Source: Lachnospiraceae bacterium (GTDB lineage Bacteria > Bacillota > Clostridia > Lachnospirales > Lachnospiraceae). From it: DNA of 47,721 bases. The first letter of the stretch is position 1, and every line of letters begins with the position of its first letter. Positions 1-8,940 of the stretch are shown piece by piece. The DNA is taken from the NCBI GenBank assembly GCA_017624835.1, contig JAGAMG010000030.1, positions 1 through 47,721 of the forward strand. Direction: 5' to 3'. A program made the position numbers and the translations under genes. The notes under the pieces were generated by a model that had not been told where the DNA came from, did not search any database, and saw only the letters and a list, made by a program, of their open reading frames with translations.

Positions 1-1
1 A

Positions 2-169
2 TCAAACCTGACTTTGACGGAGGCGGCAGAGTATTTTAACATCGGAGAACACAAACTACGGGAGATTACCAACAATCACAAGTGCAATTTCGTCCTTTTC
101 ATTGGCACGAAACGGTTGATAAAGCGGAAGGAATTTGAAAAATATCTGGAACAGGTTAGTACAATCTAA
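2..169 (+). CDS. xis: Excisionase, Tn916 Xis-like (5' end outside window)
   Basis: The open frame enters from the window edge and stops at 167-169, leaving 55 residues. The visible protein reads as a small helix-turn-helix excisionase: a TLTEAAEYFNIGEHKLREI helix pair, then a basic FIGTKRLIKRKEFEKYL segment, which is the layout of Tn916 Xis. Xis proteins bend DNA at element ends and push the tyrosine integrase toward excision. An integrase gene follows 126 bases later on the same strand, the usual xis-int order. The true start and any upstream element genes lie outside the window. Confidence 0.8.
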   Translation, partial: SNLTLTEAAEYFNIGEHKLREITNNHKCNFVLFIGTKRLIKRKEFEKYLEQVSTI

Positions 170-199
170 ACCATATTCGTGGTTGTATATCTAGATAAA

Positions 200-244
200 A
201 CGAGCCTCATATGGTATGATATAGATACTGCATTTGAGGCTCGT
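200..244 (+). repeat. Inverted repeat between xis and int
   Basis: A perfect 10-base inverted repeat, ACGAGCCTCA at 200-209 and TGAGGCTCGT at 235-244, encloses a 25-base loop. No T-run follows, so it is not a classical intrinsic terminator. The loop contains TGGTATGAT, which resembles an extended -10 box (213-220), so int could have its own promoter inside the repeat. The function is inferred. Confidence 0.5.
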
Positions 245-295
245 TCCGTAGGAGAAAAGGTCTGTTACAGGTTTTTGAAGGAAAGGAGGCAATAG

Positions 296-1450
296 ATGCC
301 TAACAAGCGAAAGGACAACAAAGGCAGACTGTTAAAGACGGGAGAGAGCCAAAGAAAAGATTTGACATACATGTATCGTTACACCGATATGAGAGGGAAG
401 CGGCAGTGTGTCTACGCAGACGATTTGAATAAGTTGCGTGAAAAGGAAAAGAAAATACAGTTAGATACCTTGCAGGGATTGGATATATCCGGTGGCAGTA
501 TTACGGTGATTGAACTAGTAGAGCGATACGTCAGCCTCAGAAGAAATGTGCGTTACAATACCACAGTCGGCTACAATTTTGTACTGAATGTTTTACGCAA
601 AGAGGAATTCGGATACCAGCAGGTAAGCAAGGTCAGGGTGGTAGATGCCAAGAGATTTTTACTAAATCTGTATGACAAAGGACGGGGTTACAGTAGCATC
701 AATAGTATCAAAGGTGTGTTAAAACCTGCTTTTCAGATGGCTGTGAATGATGATTATCTCAGGAAAAATCCATTTGATTTCCGAATGGATTTAATACCGA
801 ATAACAGTCAGAAGAGAGTGGCAATGACCGAGGAAGAACAGAAACGCTATCTGGAATATGTTCGTAATGATGAGCATTTCAGTCGGTACTATGATGAGAT
901 AATAGTGTTGCTTGGAACCGGGATGCGAATTAGTGAATTCATGGGACTTACCTTTTCGGATTTGGATTTTGAGGAGCGAAAAATTAGAGTGGACCATCAG
1001 CTTGCCAGAACCCGGAATGGCAAATACTATGTGGAGAAAACCAAGACGGAGAATGGTGTCCGCTTTATCTACATGACGGATGAGGTAAAGGAAGCATTGC
1101 TGAATATTATTGCAAGCAGGCAGAAACCACGCAAAGAAGTGGTAGTGGATGGTTATAAGGGCTTTCTGCTGTTGGACAAGGATGGAAAGCCGAAAGTGGC
1201 AATGCATCTGGAGCATGTCATGAAGCGGTTGCTTGATAAATACAATGCCACTCATGAGGAGCAACTGCCGAGAATTACGCCACATGTGCTTCGGCATACC
1301 TTTTGTACCCGAATGGCAGAGCGTGGAATGAATCCCAAAACGCTGCAATATCTCATGGGACATGCGGACATTACGGTGACATTAAATGTGTACACCCATG
1401 CATCTTACACCAAAGTTGCAGACGAAATGGCGCAAATTACCGCTGTTTAA
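296..1450 (+). CDS. int: Site-specific tyrosine recombinase/integrase, Tn916 family
   Basis: 384 residues, close to the roughly 400 of Tn916 Int. The N-terminus (1-60) looks like the small arm-binding domain of Tn916-type integrases, followed by a SAM-like core-binding domain (about 70-165) and the catalytic domain. Catalytic residues are visible: Arg in GTGMRISEF, HxxR in HVLRHTFC, His in LMGHADI, and the nucleophile Tyr in LNVYTH. The ATG has a strong AGGAGG site just upstream. With the excisionase fragment before it and unrelated housekeeping genes after it, this marks the terminal part of an integrative conjugative element or relic. The cargo would lie upstream of this window. Confidence 0.93.
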   Translation: MPNKRKDNKGRLLKTGESQRKDLTYMYRYTDMRGKRQCVYADDLNKLREKEKKIQLDTLQGLDISGGSITVIELVERYVSLRRNVRYNTTVGYNFVLNVLRKEEFGYQQVSKVRVVDAKRFLLNLYDKGRGYSSINSIKGVLKPAFQMAVNDDYLRKNPFDFRMDLIPNNSQKRVAMTEEEQKRYLEYVRNDEHFSRYYDEIIVLLGTGMRISEFMGLTFSDLDFEERKIRVDHQLARTRNGKYYVEKTKTENGVRFIYMTDEVKEALLNIIASRQKPRKEVVVDGYKGFLLLDKDGKPKVAMHLEHVMKRLLDKYNATHEEQLPRITPHVLRHTFCTRMAERGMNPKTLQYLMGHADITVTLNVYTHASYTKVADEMAQITAV

Positions 1451-1471
1451 GCGGGTTGCAGGCACATTTTA

Positions 1472-1492
1472 TTTACACCAATTTTACACCAA
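1472..1492 (+). repeat. Tandem repeats downstream of int, candidate integrase arm sites
   Basis: TTTACACCAA occurs at 1472-1481 and again at 1483-1492, an 11-base period that places both copies on the same helix face just after the integrase stop. Tn916-type elements carry short direct repeats bound by the integrase N-terminal domain near their ends, so these may be such sites. The exact element/chromosome junction (between about 1450 and 1640) cannot be fixed without an empty-site comparison. Confidence 0.45.
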
Positions 1493-1608
1493 ATGACTGT
1501 AAAAATACGAAGAATTATGAAGATTTATGCCAAGATACGGTAAAAAAGTAATATGGCAGAAACATAAATCAATGGGAGTGGAGAAATACTCACAAACCCA
1601 GATAAATC

Positions 1609-1636
1609 AAGGGTTTACAAGAAATTGTAAGCCCTT
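1609..1636 (+). repeat. Hairpin near the presumed element end
   Basis: AAGGGTTTACA (1609-1619) can pair with TGTAAGCCCTT (1626-1636): 11 pairs with one G-U, 6-base loop, no T-run. It sits between the integrase and the phosphatase gene. It could be a weak terminator, part of an attachment site, or an upstream control element. Nothing in the sequence decides between these. Confidence 0.4.
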
Positions 1637-1666
1637 ATGGAAACGAAAAAGAGGAGAAAAACCATC

Positions 1667-2128
1667 ATGATAAAAGTATTATTCATCTGCCACGGCAATA
1701 TCTGCCGTTCCACCATGGCGCAAAGCGTCATGGTGTATTTAGTAACCCAACAAAACCTATCCCATGCTTTCTACATCGACTCCGCGGCCACCAGCCGCGA
1801 AGAAATTGGGAATCCGCCCCACTACGGCACGGTAGCCAAGCTGCGGCAAGTAGGCATACCCGTAATTCCCCACAGGGCGGTCCAGCTTACAAAGGAGGAT
1901 TACGCAAAATACGACTATCTGATAGGCATGGATAGCGCCAACATTCGCAATATGCACCGTATCTTAGGTGGCGACCCGGAGGGCAAGATTTACAAGCTAC
2001 CCACCTTCGCAGGCTCTGGCAGTGACATTGCAGACCCCTGGTACACCGGAAATTTCGATGAAACCTATGACGACGTGCTTGCAGGCTGCCAAGGGCTATT
2101 ACAACACATATTGAATCAAAGTAAATAG
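1667..2128 (+). CDS. Low molecular weight protein-tyrosine phosphatase
   Basis: 153 residues, the usual LMW-PTP size. The P-loop signature CHGNICRS (C-x5-R-S) lies at the N-terminus and the general-acid loop DPWYTGNF near the C-terminus, so both catalytic halves are intact. These cytoplasmic enzymes dephosphorylate tyrosine on proteins, in Firmicutes often in polysaccharide or stress signalling, but no substrate kinase is nearby. The start at 1667 was chosen because GAGGAG sits just before it; an in-frame ATG at 1637 lacks a ribosome site and overlaps a hairpin. It is the first gene after the integrative element end. Confidence 0.92.
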   Translation: MIKVLFICHGNICRSTMAQSVMVYLVTQQNLSHAFYIDSAATSREEIGNPPHYGTVAKLRQVGIPVIPHRAVQLTKEDYAKYDYLIGMDSANIRNMHRILGGDPEGKIYKLPTFAGSGSDIADPWYTGNFDETYDDVLAGCQGLLQHILNQSK

Positions 2129-2174
2129 CAGAAGCATGCTCATCCAACAAAAAATTACAAAGGAGTGAAAAACT

Positions 2175-3245
2175 ATGCGCACATTATCCTTCATCATCAT
2201 AGGCTCCGGCTGGCGTTCCCTATTTTTCGCAAGAATTGCCAAACGCTACCTGCAGCAATTCCATCTACAATACCTTCTTTGCCGCACTCAGGAAAAGGCG
2301 GACAAAATAGCAGCAGAATACGATATCCCTACTACCACATCCGTGGAAGACTGTGAGCTTGCCAAGCCGGATTTTGTGGTAGTGGCAGTGTCCAAGGCAT
2401 CCCTATTTGAAGAGACCCAAAAGTGGGCTAAAAAAGGCTTTCCGGTGCTCTGTGAGACTCCGGCGGCCAATACGGTTGAGGATTTAAAAGCACTGTGGGA
2501 ATTATTACAAAAAGGTGCCAAGATTCAAATTGCAGAGCAATACCATAGATATCCCATTATGGCAGCAGGCTTAAAGGCAATTCAGGAAGGGAAGCTTCAT
2601 GACCCCTACGCAGTGCATTTATCCATGGCACATGATTATCATGGCGTCAGCCTGATTCGGCGTATGTTGCAACCGGATGACCCCACGAGTCTGAAGCTGG
2701 ATTGTTTATGGGGAGAACAGTATGCATTTCCCGTAACTGAGACGGATTCCCGCTATGGAGCAATTACGGACGGTAGGATAAAGCAGGCTGATCGGAAAGT
2801 GATAACCCTGCAGTTTACCAATGGGAAAGTGGCCTTTTATGATTTCAGTGGTGTGCAGTATCATAGCTTTATCCGTGCAAGGCATGTAAATGTGCAGGGC
2901 AGGGACGGGGAATGGAATGACACCTTTTTGCGATATGTGGACGAAAATCATCAGCCTCATATGGAAGAAGTAAAAGCGTGGCTGAATCCGGCTTATGCCT
3001 GTCTTCACACGGAAACCTTGCAGGCACAAAGCCAAAATTGGCTGCCGGATGTGCAGATGGACAATGACCAGGATGAATATGCCATTGCTACCATGATGTT
3101 TGACATGAGGACATATATAGAACAGGGAAAAGAAGTATACCCTATGGCAGAGGCGTTGGAGGATGCCTACCTCTATCTGCTGATGCAGGAAGCAGTCGAT
3201 AACCCGGGCAGCAAAATCTCGCCCCAGCCCATGCCCTGGCAGTAA
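2175..3245 (+). CDS. Gfo/Idh/MocA-family oxidoreductase
   Basis: 356 residues. The N-terminus shows a Rossmann fold with a variant dinucleotide loop (IIIGSGWRS), then DFVVVAVSKAS and the family-typical GFPVLCETPAA segment, in which the usual EKP is changed to ETP. A C-terminal alpha/beta domain follows. Family members reduce or oxidise sugars and related alcohols with NAD(P). The altered EKP motif leaves it open whether the catalytic lysine is present, so this could be a divergent or non-canonical member. It is followed 35 bases later by the FG-GAP/VCBS gene and probably co-transcribed with it. Confidence 0.8.
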   Translation: MRTLSFIIIGSGWRSLFFARIAKRYLQQFHLQYLLCRTQEKADKIAAEYDIPTTTSVEDCELAKPDFVVVAVSKASLFEETQKWAKKGFPVLCETPAANTVEDLKALWELLQKGAKIQIAEQYHRYPIMAAGLKAIQEGKLHDPYAVHLSMAHDYHGVSLIRRMLQPDDPTSLKLDCLWGEQYAFPVTETDSRYGAITDGRIKQADRKVITLQFTNGKVAFYDFSGVQYHSFIRARHVNVQGRDGEWNDTFLRYVDENHQPHMEEVKAWLNPAYACLHTETLQAQSQNWLPDVQMDNDQDEYAIATMMFDMRTYIEQGKEVYPMAEALEDAYLYLLMQEAVDNPGSKISPQPMPWQ

Positions 3246-3280
3246 TGCAAGAAAACTCATAAAATTCAGGAGGTACCACA

Positions 3281-4531
3281 ATGAATCAACTCTACGAAAT
3301 CAGTAATTTTGACATCACCGCCGCCGGTGGTGGCAAAGGACTTTTAGGAGATATTGATGGTGACGGCCGCATGGAGGTGGTCTTTGTCCAGGCTGACGGT
3401 GATATTGATGACCGCTATGTACCCCATCAAATCACTTGTGTAACGGTGTATCGTCTTGACGGAACTCTTATGTGGCAGGTGGGAGAACCTGTAGAGATTC
3501 CCGGCAATTTTGGTTCGGACTTTCCGGCACAAATTTGTGATTTTGACGGGGATGGAGCCTTAGAAATTGTCTGTGTTATGAAGAAAAAGTTTTGTGTGCT
3601 GGATGGCAAAACAGGCACTTGTAAGAAACAGTATGATTTGCCCGGCGAGGAAGCCCATGACTGCATTATTCTGGCGGATTTAACCGGACGGGGAGCAAGG
3701 CGGGATGTGATTTTAAAAGACCGTTATTTTCACATGTGGGCATTGGATAATGATTTCAACTTATTATGGACTCATGAGGGCAATCTGGGACATTTCCCAT
3801 GGGTGTCCGATGTGAACGGGGACGGCTACGACGAGATTATGGCTGGTTATGATTTGTTAGACCATAATGGAAAGCTCCTTTGGTCCTGCAAGGATTTGGA
3901 AGACCATGCAGACTGTCTTTGGGTAGGAGATGTAAATGGTGACGGCAAGCCGGAAATTGTGGTAGGCGGCAGCGTTACCTGTCTTTACGATACGGAGGGC
4001 AAGGAGCTGTGGCGTTATGACGGTTCCATTGAATCCCAGCATGTGGCATTGGGTAAATTCTGTCCGGAGCTTCCCGGCTTACAGGTGGCAGGCTTAGATC
4101 GTATCCGCAGGGGCGATGGCTACAAGGGACAATGGGATGGGAAGGACGGCATGTTTTTGCTGGATTGTGAAGGTAAGGAAATGTGGAAGGAAGACCGCCA
4201 AACCGATGGTTGGCTAACCATTGTAGATGCCCTGTACAATTGGAATGGTGAAAATCAGGATTACATATTAGCCTACCGCAGAGGCGGTGGTGTAACCCCC
4301 GGGCTCTATGACGGAAAGGGAAACAGCGTAGTTTCCTTCCCGGAAGACGGCTATGTGCTCCATGGGGATTTGTTTGGTCGTGGCAAGGAGGAGGTTATCA
4401 TTTATTCCAAGGAAAAGGCCTATGTGTATTCCGGCACAGCCTATGATTTAAATGACCAACCCTCCGGGGAACCCATCCCCCAGACCCGCAGACTTTACTC
4501 CTCCACCCTTTATCCCGGCGGAGAGGTGTAA
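3281..4531 (+). CDS. FG-GAP/VCBS repeat beta-propeller protein
   Basis: 416 residues with at least four calcium-loop repeats of the DxDGDG type: DIDGDGRME near residue 26, DFDGDGALE near 86, DVNGDGYDE near 180 and DVNGDGKPE near 222. This is the pattern of FG-GAP/VCBS propellers, as also found in rhamnogalacturonan lyase-like proteins. No signal peptide or membrane segment is visible, so the protein appears cytoplasmic, unusual for Ca2+-loop propellers that mostly act outside the cell. AGGAGG precedes the ATG. Together with the upstream oxidoreductase it may belong to a sugar-processing pair; the substrate is unknown. Confidence 0.75.
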   Translation: MNQLYEISNFDITAAGGGKGLLGDIDGDGRMEVVFVQADGDIDDRYVPHQITCVTVYRLDGTLMWQVGEPVEIPGNFGSDFPAQICDFDGDGALEIVCVMKKKFCVLDGKTGTCKKQYDLPGEEAHDCIILADLTGRGARRDVILKDRYFHMWALDNDFNLLWTHEGNLGHFPWVSDVNGDGYDEIMAGYDLLDHNGKLLWSCKDLEDHADCLWVGDVNGDGKPEIVVGGSVTCLYDTEGKELWRYDGSIESQHVALGKFCPELPGLQVAGLDRIRRGDGYKGQWDGKDGMFLLDCEGKEMWKEDRQTDGWLTIVDALYNWNGENQDYILAYRRGGGVTPGLYDGKGNSVVSFPEDGYVLHGDLFGRGKEEVIIYSKEKAYVYSGTAYDLNDQPSGEPIPQTRRLYSSTLYPGGEV

Positions 4532-4571
4532 AAGAAAGCGGACAAAATGCAGTTGACATGACAAAATTTTC

Positions 4572-4601
4572 TTGACAAAGCACCGTTTTATATACTATAG
4601 T
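4572..4601 (+). promoter_or_regulatory. Probable sigma-A promoter of the valS leader
   Basis: TTGACA at 4572-4577 and TATAGT at 4596-4601 are separated by 18 bases. The predicted start would be about 4608, just ahead of the T-box stem I region. Confidence 0.6.
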
Positions 4602-4635
4602 CAACAATATAGAAAAAGAAACCAAACAAAGGCAT

Positions 4636-4912
4636 TGACGAAGAGGAGTATTCATTACCCCTTAAAAGAGAGAGCGGCTGCATATGCAAGTCATGTGCGC
4701 TGAAAGGCTGCTTAAAGGAAGGAATGAAGAAGGTAGCTTCTGAGCCGGAGGTCTGAAATCAGTAAGCCCTCACGCTTTATCCCCGTTACCGGATAGGACT
4801 TTAAGGTAGAAATACCCGAAGTCACTAAGGCAAGCACATATGCTTGTGAACAAAGGTGGTACCGCGTTAATGACGCCCTTTGCTGACGATTGTCAGTGAA
4901 GGGCTCTTTTAT
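4636..4912 (+). promoter_or_regulatory. T-box leader RNA controlling valS
   Basis: The hallmark T-box AAAGGTGGTACCGCG is present at 4852-4866, followed by an intrinsic terminator. Upstream lie stem I landmarks: GAGGAGTA (4643-4650) for the specifier-loop 5' side, an AGAGAG motif (4667-4674), and the 3' side AAGGTAGCTTC where GTA (4733-4735) is in position to act as the specifier codon. GUA is valine, matching the downstream valyl-tRNA synthetase. Uncharged tRNA-Val pairing with the specifier and with the T-box bulge would favour the antiterminator and switch valS on. The stem I fold was done by eye. Confidence 0.92.
4875..4910 (+). terminator. T-box attenuator terminator
   Basis: Thirteen-pair stem GCCCTTTGCTGAC (4875-4887) with GTCAGTGAAGGGC (4892-4904), two G-U pairs, loop GATT, then CTCTTTTATT. 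It competes with the T-box antiterminator. Confidence 0.9.
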
Positions 4913-4973
4913 TGCAATTCTCGCAGATTCTTTTAATGGATATTGTAATTTTGTTTGCTCAATGTACTAGAGG

Positions 4974-5136
4974 CTAGGCGGTTATATCTTTACAAAAGAC
5001 CCTTGAAAAACGCCGGCACTTAGCGAGGTCAAGACGAACAGCGTTCGTCTTCGAGCTTAGTGTCCGCTACGTTTTTTAGGTCAATTTATTGACCTTGGGA
5101 GCGAGAGCGTGTCGCTGTAAAGATATAACCACCTAG
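4974..5136. repeat. 163-bp palindromic element between T-box and valS
   Basis: Terminal inverted repeats of 20 bases (4974-4993 and 5117-5136, 19 of 20 paired) bound the element. Inside are a perfect 9-pair hairpin AAGACGAAC/GTTCGTCTT (5031-5051), an imperfect long stem around AAAAACG and CGTTTTTT, and AGGTCAA/TTGACCT (about 5078-5095). No ORF of note is present. Size, terminal repeats and internal hairpins resemble a non-autonomous mobile element or a processed intergenic repeat. It pushes valS 288 bases away from its attenuator. No target-site duplication was identified. Confidence 0.65.
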
Positions 5137-5200
5137 ACCCGGAACATTCAACAACTCCAAATTACAAAATCCACGGAAGAAAAATCAGAAAGGAGCAACT

Positions 5201-7879
5201 ATGAGCAAAGAATTAGCAAAGACCTACGACCCCAAGGGTCTGGAAGACAGACTCTATCAAAAATGGCTTGACAACAAATATTTTCACGCAGAGGTAGATC
5301 ACTCCAAGACTCCCTTTACCATCGTGATTCCCCCTCCAAATATTACAGGACAGCTCCACATGGGACATGCTCTGGACAACACCATGCAGGATATTCTCAT
5401 TCGTTTCAAGAGAATGCAGGGCTACAATGCACTGTGGCAGCCCGGTACCGACCATGCAAGTATTGCAACCGAGGTTAAAATTATCGAGAAGCTGAAGGAA
5501 GAAGGTATCGATAAGTGGGACCTTGGCCGTGAAAAATTCCTGGAGAGAGCATGGGATTGGAAGAAGGAGTACGGCGGACGAATTATCAGCCAGCTTAAGA
5601 AGCTTGGCTCTTCCTGCGACTGGGACAGAGAGCGTTTTACCATGGACGAGGGCTGCAACAAGGCAGTTACCGAAGTTTTCGTAAAGATGCATGAAAAAGG
5701 CTATATTTACAAGGGCTCCCGTATCATTAACTGGTGTCCTGTTTGTAATACCTCCATCTCCGATGCAGAGGTAGAATATCAGGAGCAGGGAGGACATTTC
5801 TGGCATATTAAGTATCCTCTTATGAACGAGGATGGCACACCCAGTACCACAGAGTTTTTGACCTTTGCTACCACCCGTCCTGAGACCATGCTGGGCGATA
5901 CTGCTGTGGCAATCCATCCTGAGGATGAAAGATATCAGCATCTCATTGGCAGAAAGGTAATGCTGCCTTTGATGAACCGTGAGATTCCCATCGTTACCGA
6001 TACTTATGTTGACAGAGAGTTTGGTACCGGTGTTGTAAAAATCACCCCCGCTCATGACCCTAACGACTTTGAGGTTGGAAAGCGTCACAATCTGCCCATT
6101 ATCAATGTGATGAATGATGATGCTACCATCAATGAAAAGGGTGGCAAGTTCGTTGGTATGGATCGCTACGAGGCTCGTAAAGCCATCGTAGAAGAGCTTG
6201 ACAGCATGGGACTGCTGGTTAAGATTGAGGATCATGTACACAATGTTGGTACTCATGATCGTTGTAAGACCACCATTGAGCCCATGGTAAAGGAGCAGTG
6301 GTTTGTAAAGATGGATGAGCTCATCAAGCCTGCAAGAGAAGCGGTAAAAAATGGTGAGATTCAGCTGATTCCTGAGCGTATGGAAAAGAATTACTTCAAC
6401 TGGACTGACAATATCCGTGATTGGTGTATCAGCCGTCAGCTTTGGTGGGGACACAGAATTCCTGCTTACTACTGCGATAAATGTGGAGAAGTAGTAGTTT
6501 CTAAAGAAGCTCCTACTACCTGTCCTAAGTGTGGTCACGACCACCTGACTCAGGATCCCGATACCTTGGATACCTGGTTCTCCTCTGCGTTATGGCCTTT
6601 TGAGACCTTGGGATGGCCGGAGCAGACAGAGGATTTGAAGTATTTCTATCCTACCGATGTATTGGTAACCGGTTATGATATTATTTTCTTCTGGGTTATC
6701 CGTATGATTTTCTCAGGCTTTGAACAGATGGGAGAGAAGCCCTTCAAGACCGTATTATTCCACGGTCTGGTAAGAGACAGCCAGGGACGCAAGATGTCCA
6801 AGTCCTTGGGCAACGGTATTGATCCTTTGGAGATTATCGACCAGTACGGTGCTGATGCCCTGAGACTGACACTGATTACCGGAAATGCACCCGGTAATGA
6901 TATGCGTTTCTATTATGAAAGAGTAGAAAACAGCCGTAACTTTGCAAATAAGGTTTGGAATGCTTCTCGTTTTATTATGATGAATATGGAACAGGTATTG
7001 GAAAAGACCGGAAAAGCTGTAACCACTCCTGCTGCCGGCGATTTAGAGCCTGTTGATAAGTGGATTCTTTCCAAGTTAAATACCTTGGTAAAGGATGCTA
7101 CCGATAATATGGAGCACTTTGAACTTGGTATTGCAGTACAGAAGGTTTATGACTTTATCTGGGATGAATTCTGTGATTGGTACATTGAGATGGTAAAACC
7201 CCGTCTCTACAATGCTGATGATGCGGCAAGCCAGAATGCAGCGCTTTGGACCTTAAAGACGGTATTGATTGATGCATTAAAGCTTCTTCATCCTTATATG
7301 CCATTCATTACTGAGAAAATTTTCTGCACCTTACAGAGTGAGGAAGAGTCCATTATGATTAGCAAATGGCCTGGGTTTACTCAGGACAGAAGCTTTGCAA
7401 AAGAGGAAAAGGATATTGAGACCATCAAGGAAGCTGTTCGCGGCATCCGTAATATCCGTACCGAGATGAATGTAGCACCCATCCGTAAGGCAAGCGTATA
7501 TGTAGTAAGTGAGGATGAGGGCATCCTGAATACCTTTACTGAGGGTAAGCTTTTCTTTGCTTCCCTTGCATATGCAAATGAAGTAACCATGCAAAAAAAT
7601 AAAGATGGAATTGCATCCGATGCGGTATCCGTAGTGATTGCCGGAGCAACCCTGTACATTCCTTTTGCTGAGCTGGTAGATATTGCACAGGAAATTGAGC
7701 GTCTGAAAAAGGAACAGAAGCGTCTGGAGGGCGAGCTTGCCCGTTCCAAAGGAATGCTGTCCAATGAGCGTTTCATTTCCAAGGCTCCCGAAGCAAAGAT
7801 TGCAGAGGAGAAGGAAAAACTGGCTAAGTATGAGCAGATGATGGCACAGGTAACTGAGCGTTTGGAGCAGTTACAGTAA
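5201..7879 (+). CDS. valS: Valine--tRNA ligase
   Basis: 892 residues, normal for bacterial ValRS. The class I motifs are clear: HIGH as HMGH within [15 protein letters not shown] near residue 50, and KMSKS within [14 protein letters not shown] near residue 530. An editing (CP1) domain with [18 protein letters not shown] lies between them, along with CDKCGE and CPKCGH, a possible zinc-binding pair. The C-terminal coiled coil (about 825-892) is the ValRS tRNA-binding arm. The enzyme charges tRNA-Val in the cytoplasm. Expression is controlled by the valine T-box upstream. AAAGGAG precedes the ATG. Confidence 0.98.
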   Translation: MSKELAKTYDPKGLEDRLYQKWLDNKYFHAEVDHSKTPFTIVIPPPNITGQLHMGHALDNTMQDILIRFKRMQGYNALWQPGTDHASIATEVKIIEKLKEEGIDKWDLGREKFLERAWDWKKEYGGRIISQLKKLGSSCDWDRERFTMDEGCNKAVTEVFVKMHEKGYIYKGSRIINWCPVCNTSISDAEVEYQEQGGHFWHIKYPLMNEDGTPSTTEFLTFATTRPETMLGDTAVAIHPEDERYQHLIGRKVMLPLMNREIPIVTDTYVDREFGTGVVKITPAHDPNDFEVGKRHNLPIINVMNDDATINEKGGKFVGMDRYEARKAIVEELDSMGLLVKIEDHVHNVGTHDRCKTTIEPMVKEQWFVKMDELIKPAREAVKNGEIQLIPERMEKNYFNWTDNIRDWCISRQLWWGHRIPAYYCDKCGEVVVSKEAPTTCPKCGHDHLTQDPDTLDTWFSSALWPFETLGWPEQTEDLKYFYPTDVLVTGYDIIFFWVIRMIFSGFEQMGEKPFKTVLFHGLVRDSQGRKMSKSLGNGIDPLEIIDQYGADALRLTLITGNAPGNDMRFYYERVENSRNFANKVWNASRFIMMNMEQVLEKTGKAVTTPAAGDLEPVDKWILSKLNTLVKDATDNMEHFELGIAVQKVYDFIWDEFCDWYIEMVKPRLYNADDAASQNAALWTLKTVLIDALKLLHPYMPFITEKIFCTLQSEEESIMISKWPGFTQDRSFAKEEKDIETIKEAVRGIRNIRTEMNVAPIRKASVYVVSEDEGILNTFTEGKLFFASLAYANEVTMQKNKDGIASDAVSVVIAGATLYIPFAELVDIAQEIERLKKEQKRLEGELARSKGMLSNERFISKAPEAKIAEEKEKLAKYEQMMAQVTERLEQLQ

Positions 7880-7890
7880 GATTTTCCGAG

Positions 7891-7980
7891 TAGCCACGCC
7901 TGAGCCAAGTTACGACAGAAAACGTAGCTTGGCTTGGGCTGGTTATTGGAAAAACCACGATTTTGGGAATTGTGTGGCTA
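7891..7980. repeat. Palindromic intergenic sequence after valS
   Basis: An outer repeat TAGCCAC (7891-7897) / GTGGCTA (7974-7980) encloses a 12-pair stem AGCCAAGTTACG (7903-7914) / CGTAGCTTGGCT (7923-7934) with one G-U pair. No T-run follows the inner stem, so it is not a standard terminator, though it may act in 3' end processing. It is not the same sequence as the element before valS. Confidence 0.5.
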
Positions 7981-8023
7981 GATTAAAATGAATGATAGTA
8001 GCAAATTTGTAGGAGTGTGTGTA

Positions 8024-8473
8024 ATGAAGATACTAGAATACTTTAGCACGGATAATAAAGAATACTGGCTTTCCAAAATCAAAGAAAGTGATTGGGGAGC
8101 TGGTCAGTATTTGTATAAATTGCTGAAAGACCAAAAGCTAAAACAATTCGTTGGTGAAAATACAAAAGTGCTTATGCTGGTAGATGGAGAGAATTTAGTT
8201 TCCTTTTGTACCTTTGCTGAAAAAGATGATATTCAACCAACCGATTTGACTCCTTGGATTGGATGGGTATATACCTTTCCTGATTACAGAGGGAATCGTT
8301 ATGTTGGAAAATTGTTGAGTTATGCTGAAACATTGGCAACAGATATGGGAATGAAAAATATTTATATTTCAACAAATCATACCGGATTATATGAAAAGTA
8401 TGGTTATGAGTTTTTTGATATGATGAAAGACATAAATGGAGAAGATTCAAGAGTTTATGTAAGACATTTATAA
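8024..8473 (+). CDS. GNAT-family N-acetyltransferase
   Basis: 149 residues. The segment IGWVYTFPDYRGNRYVGKLL is the GNAT motif A acetyl-CoA loop (R/Q-x-x-G-x-G/A type, here YRGNRYVG), and NHTGLYEKYGYEFF is the usual C-terminal strand-helix. The acceptor substrate cannot be told from sequence. The start at 8024 is preferred because AGGAGTG lies seven bases upstream; an in-frame ATG at 7988 has no ribosome site. The gene follows the palindromic stretch after valS. Confidence 0.8.
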   Translation: MKILEYFSTDNKEYWLSKIKESDWGAGQYLYKLLKDQKLKQFVGENTKVLMLVDGENLVSFCTFAEKDDIQPTDLTPWIGWVYTFPDYRGNRYVGKLLSYAETLATDMGMKNIYISTNHTGLYEKYGYEFFDMMKDINGEDSRVYVRHL

Positions 8474-8532
8474 ATATTGATTTTAAGACTATTTTGCTAG
8501 CGGGAAGAAATATATAATGGGAGGTAATGAAG

Positions 8533-8892
8533 ATGGGTTTGTTTGATTTTTTGAAAAAGAAGGACGAAGTAAAGATTGACTTTGCGGAGGTGGATTCCAA
8601 TGAGAAGGCGATGGAGCTTGCAAAGAAGGGAATCTTGAGTCCGCTGTATTTGATGCCTCTTCGATTTAATGGGGAGGAGTCTGCAAGAAATAGATTATTT
8701 GTTCCGCCTGTGGTTGTGGAGTTGAAGGATAGATATGATGACATGGTGGAGGAGTTGCTGGTGCAGGGGAAGGTGTCCGGGTATTCCTGTACACCGGAGT
8801 ATAAGGGAAATAGCTTTATTCCTGCCAAGCTTATTATTGTAGCTTCTCAAAATCAGGAGCCGGTCTTTACCCAGACAATTAATATCTGGTAA
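8533..8892 (+). CDS. Conserved small protein of unknown function
   Basis: 119 residues, not recognised. It starts MGLFDFLKKKDE, an amphipathic N-terminus common in small cytoplasmic Firmicutes proteins, followed by an acidic stretch and an alternating beta-rich C-terminal half (VPPVVVELKDRY, SFIPAKLIIVAS, PVFTQTINIW). There is no signal peptide, membrane span or cysteine motif. GGGAGGT at 8519-8525 supports 8533 over an ATG at 8527, which would be too close. It lies between two acetyltransferase genes on the same strand; no functional link can be drawn. Confidence 0.65.
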   Translation: MGLFDFLKKKDEVKIDFAEVDSNEKAMELAKKGILSPLYLMPLRFNGEESARNRLFVPPVVVELKDRYDDMVEELLVQGKVSGYSCTPEYKGNSFIPAKLIIVASQNQEPVFTQTINIW

Positions 8893-8940
8893 GAAAAGCT
8901 AGGCATGTCTGTCAGCATGTGAAAAGTGAGTGAGAATGCG

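Noticed and set aside
5213-6544. Long open frame of 443 codons on the minus strand opposite valS
   Set aside because: It lies wholly inside valS, has no ribosome site or recognisable domain, and the protein is rich in low-complexity His/Leu/Ser as expected of an antisense shadow.
7988-8023. Longer start for the first GNAT gene
   Set aside because: No ribosome site upstream of 7988, whereas AGGAGTG sits seven bases before 8024.
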